Source of the DNA: JAKAGZ01 sp963772675
GTDB lineage: Bacteria > Bacteroidota > Ignavibacteria > Ignavibacteriales > Ignavibacteriaceae
Length of the DNA: 64,000 bases
Assembly (NCBI GenBank): GCA_963772675.1
Contig: CAVYYF010000005.1
Span: 744,001 to 808,000, forward strand
Reading direction: 5' to 3'
Part shown: piece after piece, positions 1 through 8,118 of the stretch
Layout of the letters: every line of letters starts with the position of its first letter
Numbering within the stretch: position 1 is the stretch's first letter
The notes under the pieces: model-generated
Seen by the model: only the letters and a program-made list of their open reading frames with translations
Told to the model about the DNA's origin: nothing
Database searches by the model: none
Position numbers and translations under genes: made by a program

Positions 1-287
1 CTTTGGTGTGCTTTGAAATTTGCCTTAATAAAAATATCACCTTCAGAATAACCTGCGTTGCTGGTGTATATCATATCAGGCAAACCCTTAACTGGCAGAA
101 TCTCTATAACTTCAACCCCTGTTTTTTTAAATGAATCCTTTATCGAATTATACTGCTGCAGCGCGTTTTTTTTATCTACTCTAATCTTAGGATTCATCCA
201 GGGATTGATCGAGTACTCAATATCAAAAAAGTCAGGCGGACACATTACTATCTTCTTTGACGGCAAATTAGTACCTCTGAATAACAT
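1..287 (-). CDS. Amidinotransferase / dimethylargininase-like enzyme, 5' part only
   Basis: Translating the minus strand from an ATG at 287 to the window edge gives about 95 open codons. They match the N-terminus of the amidinotransferase superfamily (arginine deiminase, dimethylarginine dimethylaminohydrolase and citrullinase-like enzymes). The visible motifs are an opening KKIVMCPPDFFDIEY, INPWM near residue 30 and PDMIYTSNAGY near residue 70, which carries the family's substrate-binding Asp-Asn pattern. The catalytic His and Cys lie beyond the edge. Enzymes of this family hydrolyse guanidino compounds, for example to citrulline plus an amine. The gene is divergent from carbamate kinase and ornithine carbamoyltransferase, which would process citrulline and carbamoyl phosphate, so a role in arginine or methylarginine breakdown is a reasonable inference. 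The exact substrate cannot be told from this fragment. An in-frame stop at 333-335 limits the start. Confidence 0.8.
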   Translation of the reverse strand, partial: MLFRGTNLPSKKIVMCPPDFFDIEYSINPWMNPKIRVDKKNALQQYNSIKDSFKKTGVEVIEILPVKGLPDMIYTSNAGYSEGDIFIKANFKAHQ

Positions 288-545
288 TAAAAAAGATGTA
301 GCCGTAGAAAATAAGTAAATTTCTTTCCTTTTTCACAGCAATATAAATTGTAGCGTTGTATATTATCTTTATTATATGAAAACCTGTACCATTTCAATTT
401 TTTTTAATTCTAAATGTCAGTAAATTTAAAAGTGAAGATTTTAATACCTTTTTAGTGGGGAAATGGGAAAGATTGCAATCCTTGCGGGCACTTCACTTAT
501 ATTTTCTTCTATATGATGTTCTTTATTGTAGGATGGTCTGGATTT

Positions 546-1490
546 ATGAAAAAACTTGTAGTTATTGCCCTGGGGGGAAATGCTCTTTTACGAGGAAGTG
601 AGGTTGGCACTATACAGCAGCAGGATAAAAATGCTCATAACAGCTTTGAAAATCTTATAGACTTGTTCACTGATGGATACAATGTCGTAATAACTCATGG
701 AAATGGACCCCAGGTTGGAAATATCTTTTTAAGAAATGATGCGGGACATAAAATCTATAAAATTCCTAAAATGCCGCTGGATATTTGTGTTGCTGATTCA
801 CAGGGTGGAATAGGTTATATGTTGGAACGTGAGCTCAGGAATGTACTGATAGAAAAAAGGATCGAAAAGAATGTAATTACAGTTGTGACACAAGTCCTTG
901 TTGATAAAGATGATCCCGCATTTCAGAACCCATCAAAGCCTGTGGGTGCATTTTTTCTGGAAGAAGAAGCTGACCTTCTAATGAAAAATCATAGCTGGAT
1001 ATTTAAAGAGGACGCGGGTAAGCGTGGCTGGAGAAGAGTTGTTGCCTCTCCTTATCCGAAAGAAATTCTGAATAAGAGCATAATAAAAAACCTTGCATCA
1101 AAAGGTAATATAGTTATTGCAGCGGGCGGCGGAGGGGTTCCGGTTTACCGGGACAAGAATAAACTTCTGCATGGGATTGAGGCTGTAATAGATAAAGACC
1201 TTGCTTCTGCATTAATGGCATTAGAAATAGGGGCGGATGCATTATATATGATAACTGATGTTCCGAAAGTTTATATTAATTTTAATAAACCAGATCAAAA
1301 AGCACTGGATGTTATTACTGTTAAAGAAGCAGAGGAATATCTTAACTCAGGCGAATTCGGTGAAGGTAGCATGGAACCTAAAATACGCGCCGCAATAGAA
1401 TTTTTGAAGCACGGAGGTAAGGAAACTATAATAACTGATTCTGCGCGATTAAATAATCCCGAAAGCGGAACCAGGATTGTTTTAAATTGA
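546..1490 (+). CDS. arcC: Carbamate kinase
   Basis: Carbamate kinase transfers phosphate between carbamoyl phosphate and ADP, making ATP in the last step of the arginine deiminase route, or the reverse. The protein is 314 aa, the usual length. It shows the amino-acid kinase signatures IALGGNALL near the N-terminus, ITHGNGPQVGN near residue 50 and AAGGGGVPV near residue 195. The ATG at 546 is preferred over the in-frame ATG at 513 because MKKLVVIALGGNA is the normal family N-terminus and a GTAGGA element lies at 528-533. It is 18 nt from argF and surely co-transcribed with it. The partial amidinotransferase gene upstream on the other strand supports a catabolic arginine/citrulline context. Confidence 0.95.
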   Translation: MKKLVVIALGGNALLRGSEVGTIQQQDKNAHNSFENLIDLFTDGYNVVITHGNGPQVGNIFLRNDAGHKIYKIPKMPLDICVADSQGGIGYMLERELRNVLIEKRIEKNVITVVTQVLVDKDDPAFQNPSKPVGAFFLEEEADLLMKNHSWIFKEDAGKRGWRRVVASPYPKEILNKSIIKNLASKGNIVIAAGGGGVPVYRDKNKLLHGIEAVIDKDLASALMALEIGADALYMITDVPKVYINFNKPDQKALDVITVKEAEEYLNSGEFGEGSMEPKIRAAIEFLKHGGKETIITDSARLNNPESGTRIVLN

Positions 1491-1508
1491 ATAAATTAAG
1501 AGGACTAT

Positions 1509-2441
1509 ATGTCAGTAAAAATGAAAGGGAAAAGTCTTATCTCAATTAATGATCTTACACTAGAAGAAATTTATCAAATATTTGATTTGTCTAAATCATT
1601 AAAAGAAAAGGTTCTGGTAGGTGAACCACACAGATTACTGGAGGGAAAAACGCTTGGAATGATTTTCTCGAAGCCTTCTACCAGGACGAGAATTTCATTT
1701 GAAGTAGGCATCTACCAACTCGGGGGAATAGGGCTCTATTTCAATCAAAATGACCTTCAATTAAAAAAGAGTGAAAACATTCAGGATACTGCAAGAGTTC
1801 TTTCAAGATATTTAAGTGGAATAATGATAAGAACTTTCGATCACCAGGATGTAGTTGATCTTGCAAATTACGGATCAATTCCTGTGATAAACGGTTTGAC
1901 AGATCTGCTTCATCCCTGCCAGGTGCTAACAGATCTTTTTACAATTCTTGAAAAGAAAAGAATTCTTAAAGGGCTTAAAATGGCATATATTGGTGATGGA
2001 AATAATATGGCTCACAGCTTATTGCATGGATGTTCAAAAGTAGGAATAGATTTGTCAATTGCTTCGCCCTCGGGGTATGCTCCTCAAAAAGAAATAGTTA
2101 GTAATGCCGAAGCTAATGCAAAATACATGGGAAGCAAAATTGAAATCCTTGATGATCCTGTAATAGCAGTGAAGGATGCTGATATTATTTATACAGATGT
2201 CTGGGCAAGTATGGGACAGGAGAAAGAAACGAATGAAAGAAGAAAGAAATTTATAAAATACCAGGTAAATGATAAGCTGGTAAAAAATGCAAAAGATGAT
2301 TATTTATTTATGCACTGCCTGCCAGCACACAGGGGGGATGAAGTGGTTAATGAAGTTGCCGATTCACCCAATTCTGTAATATTTGATGAGGCAGAAAACA
2401 GACTTCATGTGCAAAAAGCTATTATGGCTCTTTTAATGTAA
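1509..2441 (+). CDS. argF: Ornithine carbamoyltransferase
   Basis: This enzyme joins carbamoyl phosphate and ornithine to make citrulline, or works in reverse in arginine fermentation. It is 310 aa and full length. The carbamoyl-phosphate motif STRTR is at residues 57-61, HPCQ is near 133, and the ornithine loop HCLP begins at residue 269 and is followed by AHRGDE. The start ATG at 1509 has AAGAGGA immediately upstream. An ATG four codons later is possible but less well placed. It follows arcC by 18 nt. With arcC next to it, the catabolic (arcB-like) role is as likely as the biosynthetic one, and sequence alone does not decide. Confidence 0.95.
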   Translation: MSVKMKGKSLISINDLTLEEIYQIFDLSKSLKEKVLVGEPHRLLEGKTLGMIFSKPSTRTRISFEVGIYQLGGIGLYFNQNDLQLKKSENIQDTARVLSRYLSGIMIRTFDHQDVVDLANYGSIPVINGLTDLLHPCQVLTDLFTILEKKRILKGLKMAYIGDGNNMAHSLLHGCSKVGIDLSIASPSGYAPQKEIVSNAEANAKYMGSKIEILDDPVIAVKDADIIYTDVWASMGQEKETNERRKKFIKYQVNDKLVKNAKDDYLFMHCLPAHRGDEVVNEVADSPNSVIFDEAENRLHVQKAIMALLM

Positions 2442-2498
2442 ATTGAGTATAAGGATTTTATATTAAATTATAAATCTCACAATATAAGCGGGGATCTT

Positions 2499-3161
2499 AT
2501 GTTACGGAAAAATTTATTTTTCATATTTGTCCTTCTCTTCTCTTGTATTATTTCTGCACAATCTTCTATCGATGAAAACTCAGAAAGTTTTACAGCTAAC
2601 CGAAAGAACAATAATATTGAAATACGATTCGGGCTTATGAGCAAATTTAGTTCCGGCAGCAATATTAATATAGGTGGAGTATCCGGCAAATATGAAAGTA
2701 AGGGACTTTTAGGGGCCATCTCTTATTCAAGGTGGGTACAAAATGATTTGGCGCTTACTGTTTATGGGGGAATGCTAAATGCTAATGCACAAACCAGAAT
2801 AAACCTTGGTACTGTAAATACTGAATCAGCTGCAGTAATTCTATTACTTTTTGGAATTAAATATGAACCGATTGATCTGAATCCTTCAAATAATATAAGA
2901 CCATATATAACTGTTCTTGCAGGCCCCTTGTTTGGTTATGCTTCAAATGTGCTCATAAACAACAGTGTAGGAGTTCAATCGCTTTCAGAAAGTGCTTTCT
3001 CTGCTTTTTTGGGTGCGGGCGTAGATTTTTCTCTGAACAGACTATTCATGTTTGGAATCAGGGGAGGTTATTATCTAGCTACCGATTTCAGCAACAGAAT
3101 TGGTTATGAGAAAAACTACAGCAGTCCTGAATTCTCGGCTTCCTTTGGCATCCAGTTTTAG
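2499..3161 (+). CDS. Outer-membrane beta-barrel protein (porin-like, function unknown)
   Basis: A 220-aa protein begins with a signal peptide: basic MLRKN, a hydrophobic run, and a likely cut after IISAQ near residue 21. The rest is alternating polar and hydrophobic residues with many Gly, Tyr and Ser, typical of an 8-strand outer-membrane barrel, and it ends in a phenylalanine (FGIQF), the usual last residue of the terminal strand. GGGG lies a few bases before the ATG. It follows argF by 57 nt on the same strand but shows no functional link to it. I do not recognise a named family. Confidence 0.7.
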   Translation: MLRKNLFFIFVLLFSCIISAQSSIDENSESFTANRKNNNIEIRFGLMSKFSSGSNINIGGVSGKYESKGLLGAISYSRWVQNDLALTVYGGMLNANAQTRINLGTVNTESAAVILLLFGIKYEPIDLNPSNNIRPYITVLAGPLFGYASNVLINNSVGVQSLSESAFSAFLGAGVDFSLNRLFMFGIRGGYYLATDFSNRIGYEKNYSSPEFSASFGIQF

Positions 3162-3213
3162 TATGTTAGTCGGATGAGAAAGTCTTAGATGTAAAATCCA
3201 TACGAAAGGAATA

Positions 3214-3786
3214 GTGATTAAAGTTGAAATTGTTTTGGCAATCATCCTTTCCTGTTTTTTTTCAAACGCGATTGTAATGAGATTACCAGATTCAACGTTT
3301 AGACTGCCTCAGTTTAGAAACACTTCCTGGAATACATCTCTTGAAATAGTTAGGAGAAAAGAGTCTGCATATTATTTGCAAAAATTTATCGAGTTCAGGA
3401 TAGTTACACTTTCATATAAAGATAGAATCGACGGAATTGAAGCAAGAATAGATTACACATTTAAGAATGATAAGCTAACAGAAGTAAGCTATATAATTAC
3501 CCAGATAGATTCTTATTAAAATGTTTTTGTCGAGTTATTGAAATTTGTTGTGAAGCAATACAGTCAGCCTGAATATCGATTAGGTAGGAGATATAAAGAG
3601 GATTATGTTTGGGTGAAAGAAGATGACTATGGCCGTTTTTTGGGATCTTCTTATTATTGGGAATTTAAAGAGAGCTTTGTCGCATTGATTTCAAAAAAAA
3701 TTAAAGATGAAACTACTGTTATAATTTTGTATGTACATGGCTCTACCATTGAAATATATGCAAAAAAACAACAGCGTTGGACTTAA
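3214..3786 (+). pseudogene. Secreted hypothetical protein interrupted by an in-frame stop
   Basis: One frame runs from a GTG at 3214 (GAAAGGA upstream) to a TAA at 3784, broken only by a TAA at 3517-3519. Read through, it would be about 190 aa. It has a short signal-like segment (VLAIILSCFFSNA), then alternating beta-rich and charged segments. The text before the stop (FKNDKLTEVSYIITQ) continues smoothly into NVFVELLKFVVKQYSQPEY and a Tyr/Trp-rich C-terminus. This pattern is common in small proteins that end by comparing a predicted and a measured value, but I do not recognise the family. Either a nonsense substitution or a sequencing error explains the stop. A second start at the TTG at 3538 is possible but weak. 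Confidence 0.6.
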
Positions 3787-3961
3787 TGAGTTTCAATTTA
3801 AGGTTATTGAAAACTAGCTTACTACTAAAAATACAATTGAACTTTACAGGGCAGAAATATATATTATGATTGTAATTGTTGACACCTTAAACCATTCCTG
3901 TTAAAATTCAAGGCTTAAGATGTATGGAATAAATTTTTTACCATACAAGTGCGGGGAAGCC

Positions 3962-4258
3962 ATGAAAACTTTTATACTACTCACCAAACTAACTCCTGAT
4001 GTAATGAGGCAGGTTAAAAACCGCGGGGAAGTTGGCCGTGACTGGTTATACCAGGTCAAAAAGAAATGTCCGCAGGTTAAATTTCTTCATCATTATGCAT
4101 TGCTGGGAAAATATGACTTTCTTGATATTTATGAAGCTCCTGATGAAGAAACGGCCGCTAAAGTTTCCTTGATCAGTCTTTCAAACGGGGCATTTCAATC
4201 TGAAAGTCAGGTTGCAATTCCTTATGCAAAATTTGTTGAGCTCATAAAAGAAATTTGA
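3962..4258 (+). CDS. GYD domain protein
   Basis: A 98-aa protein of the GYD family (dimeric alpha-beta barrel-like, unknown biochemical role). It opens with MKTFILLTKLTP and contains the typical HHYALLGKYDFLDIYEAPD and AAKVSL segments and a C-terminal IPYAKFVELI. The ATG at 3962 is chosen over one 14 codons upstream because GGGGAAG sits directly before it and because family members start with this MKTF/MPTY text. It is followed 30 nt later by the ybaK-like gene and probably shares its transcript. Confidence 0.85.
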   Translation: MKTFILLTKLTPDVMRQVKNRGEVGRDWLYQVKKKCPQVKFLHHYALLGKYDFLDIYEAPDEETAAKVSLISLSNGAFQSESQVAIPYAKFVELIKEI

Positions 4259-4271
4259 GTAAAAATAAAAT

Positions 4272-4287
4272 TTAACCCGGGGGTTAA
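4272..4287. repeat. Palindrome overlapping the ybaK-like ribosome-binding site
   Basis: The sequence TTAACCC-GG-GGGTTAA is a perfect inverted repeat that ends two bases before the ATG at 4289, and it contains the only Shine-Dalgarno-like run (GGGGG). It could be a small translational hairpin or a dyad operator, or it could be chance. No T-run follows, so it is not a terminator. Confidence 0.4.
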
Positions 4288-4288
4288 A

Positions 4289-4762
4289 ATGACGCCAAAT
4301 AAACTAACATATTATCTGGACAGTAACCGTGTAAAATATATTACACTTACACATTCTCCTGCTTATACTTCACAGGAAATTGCTGCATCTGCGCATATAC
4401 CTGGAAAATCTCTTGCAAAAACGGTGTTGGTAAAAACAGACGGCAAATTAATAATGGTAGTACTTCCTGCATCCTATAAAATTAATTTTGATCTCTTGAA
4501 AAAGGCTTTAGGTGCAAGAGAAGTCCGCCTTGCATACGAGCAGGAGTTCAAAGATAAATTTCCGGACTGTGAGATAGGCGCAATGCCGCCATTCGGAAAT
4601 CTTTATAATATGGAAGTGTATATATCGAAAAGCCTGACTGATGATTATGATATTGCATTCAATGCCTGCTGTCATAATAATCTGATAAAAATGGGTTTAA
4701 GGGATTTTCAAAAATTGGTGGAACCTAAAGTTATAGAGTTTACATATCCATCTAAATTGTAA
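4289..4762 (+). CDS. YbaK/ProX-type aminoacyl-tRNA deacylase
   Basis: A 157-aa single-domain protein of the YbaK/EbsC/ProX editing family, which hydrolyses wrongly charged aminoacyl-tRNAs such as Cys- or Ala-tRNAPro in trans. Family features are THSPAYTSQEIAASAHIPGK in the first third, the conserved Lys of LAKTVLVKTDGK that contacts substrate, VLPASYKIN, and the GAMPPFGN segment. Which tRNA it edits cannot be told. The ribosome-binding GGGGG lies inside a palindrome just upstream (see the repeat entry at 4272). It follows the GYD gene on the same strand. Confidence 0.85.
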   Translation: MTPNKLTYYLDSNRVKYITLTHSPAYTSQEIAASAHIPGKSLAKTVLVKTDGKLIMVVLPASYKINFDLLKKALGAREVRLAYEQEFKDKFPDCEIGAMPPFGNLYNMEVYISKSLTDDYDIAFNACCHNNLIKMGLRDFQKLVEPKVIEFTYPSKL

Positions 4763-4961
4763 TATTGATTTCATAATAAAGTCGTTTTTGGCATTTTTTT
4801 GACGAATTGATCTGTGGAGCGATTTTTACGTGGTTATATAAATCTGATTGCTGATAAGTTTAAAGCTTAAACTGTATTGCAGATTCTATTCAATATTTTA
4901 TTTTATAGTCCTTCAAATATGGCTATATTAGAAGAAGTTATTTAGTAATTAAGCTATTGAG

Positions 4962-5997
4962 ATGCCCGAGAACAAATTTAAATTGAAAAAGCCCGCCTGG
5001 TTAGACCTTGTTGCTCAATACCAGATGCCAAGTAAATGGAAGAGTATTTGGCAGTTCATAAATTCATTTTTCCCTTTCATTGCTCTTTGGTACCTGATGT
5101 ATCTTAGTCTTGATGTGAGTTACTGGCTTACACTTGCAATGGCTTTTCCTGCTGCTGGTTTTATAGCCAGATTATTTATTATTCAGCACGACTGTGGGCA
5201 CGGTTCTTTCTTTAATTCTAAAAAAGCTAACAATTATTTGGGAACGTTCATTAGTGTTTTCACTCTTACCCCATATCATTATTGGAGAAAAAGCCACGCA
5301 ATACATCATGCAAGTGCAGGTAATCTTGAACATAGGGGCATAGGCGATATATACACAATGACGGTGCAGGAATTTTTGAAGAAATCTAAGTGGGAAAGAT
5401 TTAAATACCGTTTATACCGTAATCCGTTAATCCTGTTTTTGATTATTCCGACAGTTCTTTTTGCTTTTATTTACAGAGTGCCGAATTTCCGCGAGAAAGC
5501 ATTAAAATCTGTTAATAAAAGTGTGTACTGGACAAGCTTTGCAATTACTTTACTTGTTGCTGTTAGTCATATGGCTGATTGGTTTCAAAGAATTTTTATT
5601 AGTGCAGTTGCCCATCACTTTCATAAGTTCGTCAACAGGAACGTGGTTATTCTTTATTCAGCACCAGTTTGAAGATACTTACTGGGATAGTAATGATGCA
5701 TGGGACTATTCACAGGCTGCCTTAGAGGGAAGTTCATTTTATAAATTACCTAAAATTCTTCAATGGTTTACAGGTAATATCGGATTCCACCACATTCATC
5801 ACCTGAGTCCTAAGATACCTAACTATTTGCTAGAGAAATGCCACAAAGAAAACCCGGTATTTCAGAAGGCAAAGACTTTAACACTCCGTACAAGTTTCCG
5901 GAGTACATTCTTAACCTTGTGGGATGAAAGTCAGAAAAAATTAATTAGCTTCCGCCAGTTGAAAAGAAAGAAATTTGAAATGAATGGTATTTCTTAA
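4962..5997 (+). CDS. Membrane fatty acid desaturase (frameshifted)
   Basis: This is an acyl-lipid/fatty acid desaturase of the di-iron membrane family. All three histidine boxes are visible: HDCGH near residue 79, HAIHH near 110, and HHIHH near the C-terminus, followed by LSPKIPNYLL. The first 195 or so codons are in one frame. From about 5545-5570 the homologous text (IWLIGFKEFLLVQLPIT, then WLFFIQHQFEDTYW) continues in the next frame, which a single extra base explains. Repaired, the protein is 344 aa, normal for the family. Hydrophobic segments near 35-75 and 155-210 are membrane spans. No Shine-Dalgarno element precedes the ATG. The position of the introduced double bond cannot be deduced. 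It may be a functional gene with a sequencing indel. Confidence 0.85.
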
Positions 5998-6000
5998 CAG

Positions 6001-6480
6001 CTACTCATCTATTTTTACTTCGAGTCGAATAATATCGTAGCCTTTTTTGGTCTCGTAACCTGCATAAATAATTCCTATCAGTACCGAAATCATTCCCATT
6101 AGGAATATAGTTATTATTAATTCGGTCAATCCTATTTTTACGGAAGCAAATTGTAATCCAATGAATAGAGAAGTAAGAACAAAAAAAGCTATCGCAATCG
6201 TGTAAGCCAGCACAGCATTCCTGACTAATTTAACCCTGATAAGCAAAGCGGTAATTTGTTGAGAAATGCTTTCAAGCCTTATATTCTCTTCATAACCAAA
6301 ATCCCGTCCACTGTTTTTTATAAGAAATCTTCTTCTTTCCTCATTCAGAAGTCTTACCCTGTTTACGACGAGAGAATATTTATTATTCATTGCCAAAAGC
6401 AATAAGCCGCAGGCAGATATCATTATTCCTGGCGCCAGCATTAACTGAATTATTTGTACTATTGAAGAATTCTCATTCAT
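6001..6480 (-). CDS. DUF2721 family membrane protein
   Basis: A 159-aa protein matching the DUF2721 family. The N-terminal segment IQLMLAPGIMISACGLLLLAM is the first membrane span, followed by the hallmark NRVRLLNEERR and a charged, helical middle. Two further spans lie at about 90-110 and 118-140. Its function is unknown. It converges with the desaturase, with only 3 nt between their ends. Confidence 0.8.
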   Translation of the reverse strand: MNENSSIVQIIQLMLAPGIMISACGLLLLAMNNKYSLVVNRVRLLNEERRRFLIKNSGRDFGYEENIRLESISQQITALLIRVKLVRNAVLAYTIAIAFFVLTSLFIGLQFASVKIGLTELIITIFLMGMISVLIGIIYAGYETKKGYDIIRLEVKIDE

Positions 6481-6589
6481 ATATTCTCAAAGCCAACTTT
6501 CTCAAAATTAATTTTACTATCCCTTGATATATACTACTTTTTTAATCTATTTTACAAGTAGTGAAAATAACATAGCAGGGAGTTATAAA

Positions 6590-7579
6590 ATGAAATCTTT
6601 TACTCTTAGAATATTCGCATTAATGTTTTTAATAATTTCGTTCTTATTATTTACGAATGAAGACTTTACTTATTCTCAGACAAGATCAAATAAATATACT
6701 ATTGTAATTCATGGCGGTGCAGGAACAATTAGCAAAAACCTGCCGGATTCTGTTAAGAAAGCTTATACCGATGCACTTGCGCACGCACTGACAATCGGAA
6801 AAGACATACTGGTTAAAGGTGGGAAAAGCATTGATGCCGTTGAAGCAGTTATTCAGTATTTTGAAACGGACCCTAAATTTAATTCAGGAATTGGCGCGGT
6901 GTATACTTCAGACGGTAAACACGAATTGGATGCATGTGTAATGGAGGGTCAGGATTTAAGTACAGGAGCGGTTGCCGGAGTAAAACATATCGCGCACCCG
7001 ATTAAACTTGCAAGGCTGGTAATGGAAAAAACTCCGCACGTTTTATTTGCGGGAGAAGGCGCTGATCTACTCGGGAAAAAATTTGGATTAAAGTGGGTTG
7101 ATAATTCCTATTTTGATACTCCACACAGGAAAAAAGCATGGGAACAATGGAAAGCAAAAATGGATAAGGAAAAACACGGGACCGTTGGCTGTGTTTGCCT
7201 TGACGAATACGGAAACATTGCTGCCGGAACTTCAACCGGGGGATTAACAGGAAAGATGCCGGGCAGAGTTGGTGACTCGCCGATTTGTGGTGCAGGAACT
7301 TATGCAAATAATAAAACCTGCGGTATTTCAGGAACAGGGACTGGTGAACTTTATATCAGGCATAATCTTGCTTTTAATATCTCAGCATTGATGGAATACA
7401 AAGGTTACGCTTTGCAGCAGGCTGAAGATGAAATGATTCACCGCAGGTTAAAACCCGGAGACGGCGGAGTTATCGGAGTTGATAAAGACGGCAACTATGC
7501 TTTCTCATTTAACACTCAGGGTATGTTCCGGGGAGTTGCCACATCAACTGGTGTTTTTGAAGTTAAGATTTGGGAGTAG
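6590..7579 (+). CDS. Exported isoaspartyl peptidase / L-asparaginase (Ntn hydrolase)
   Basis: A plant-type asparaginase / beta-aspartyl peptidase, which removes isoaspartyl residues from peptides or hydrolyses asparagine. It is made as a proenzyme and cleaves itself before a threonine. That nucleophile is the Thr of HGTVGCVCLDEYGNIAAGTS, and GGLTGKMPGRVGDSPICGAG and the C-terminal GTGTGE segment are also conserved. IVIHGGAG marks the start of the mature domain. The ATG at 6590 gives 329 aa and is preferred over upstream ATGs because AGGGAG precedes it and the protein then opens with a clear signal peptide (MKSFTLRIFALMF onwards, cut near ADxx-like TYSQ). It probably acts in the periplasm. Confidence 0.9.
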   Translation: MKSFTLRIFALMFLIISFLLFTNEDFTYSQTRSNKYTIVIHGGAGTISKNLPDSVKKAYTDALAHALTIGKDILVKGGKSIDAVEAVIQYFETDPKFNSGIGAVYTSDGKHELDACVMEGQDLSTGAVAGVKHIAHPIKLARLVMEKTPHVLFAGEGADLLGKKFGLKWVDNSYFDTPHRKKAWEQWKAKMDKEKHGTVGCVCLDEYGNIAAGTSTGGLTGKMPGRVGDSPICGAGTYANNKTCGISGTGTGELYIRHNLAFNISALMEYKGYALQQAEDEMIHRRLKPGDGGVIGVDKDGNYAFSFNTQGMFRGVATSTGVFEVKIWE

Positions 7580-7606
7580 AATATTAAATAATAATAAGGA
7601 GACCAA

Positions 7607-8116
7607 ATGCGTCCATCAGAAAAAGATTATGCACCCGATTATAAAGACTACATAGAACAAATAAAAGGGGATGATATTGTCAATATTCTTGAAGAACAAT
7701 TAAATACTACGACAAAGTTTTTTAATTCTATTCCTGAGGAGAAAGGAAATTACTCTTATGCAGATGGAAAGTGGAGTATAAAAGAAGTTCTTGGTCATTT
7801 GATAGATTCGGAAAGAATTTTTGCTTTCAGAGCTCTTTGCATTGCAAGAGGAGAAAAACAATCATTGCCCGGATTTGAGCAGGATGATTATGCTAAAGAA
7901 GGGGGCTTCAATAAAAGGACTCTCAAAAATTTGTTGGAAGAGCTCAATTTTGTAAGAGAAGCTAATTTATCTTTATTTAAATCTTTTTCGGAGAATGAAT
8001 TTAATAAAAGAGGAGTTGCAAGCGAAAACGAAGTAACAGTACGTGCGATTTTATTTATTATAGCCGGGCACGGAATGCATCATTTTAAAGTTCTAAAAGA
8101 AAAATATGGTGTGTGA
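7607..8116 (+). CDS. DinB-like four-helix metalloprotein
   Basis: A 169-aa protein of the DinB/YfiT superfamily, four-helix bundles that bind a divalent metal through three histidines. The candidates are the His of VLGHLIDSERIF and two His of the C-terminal AGHGMHHFKVLKEKYG. The W of YADGKWSIKEVLGHL is typical. Members act as thiol-dependent transferases or have no known role. A strong AAGGAGA element precedes the ATG. It follows the isoaspartyl peptidase by 27 nt. Confidence 0.85.
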   Translation: MRPSEKDYAPDYKDYIEQIKGDDIVNILEEQLNTTTKFFNSIPEEKGNYSYADGKWSIKEVLGHLIDSERIFAFRALCIARGEKQSLPGFEQDDYAKEGGFNKRTLKNLLEELNFVREANLSLFKSFSENEFNKRGVASENEVTVRAILFIIAGHGMHHFKVLKEKYGV

Positions 8117-8118
8117 AA

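Noticed and set aside
2477..2719. 80-codon minus-strand frame over the outer-membrane barrel gene
   Set aside because: Antisense to a signal-peptide region; the plus-strand gene has a better start and a coherent barrel composition.
4857..4873. AGTTTAA-AGC-TTAAACT dyad upstream of the desaturase
   Set aside because: Short, pure AT-rich palindrome with no T-run and no identifiable promoter relation; too likely by chance.
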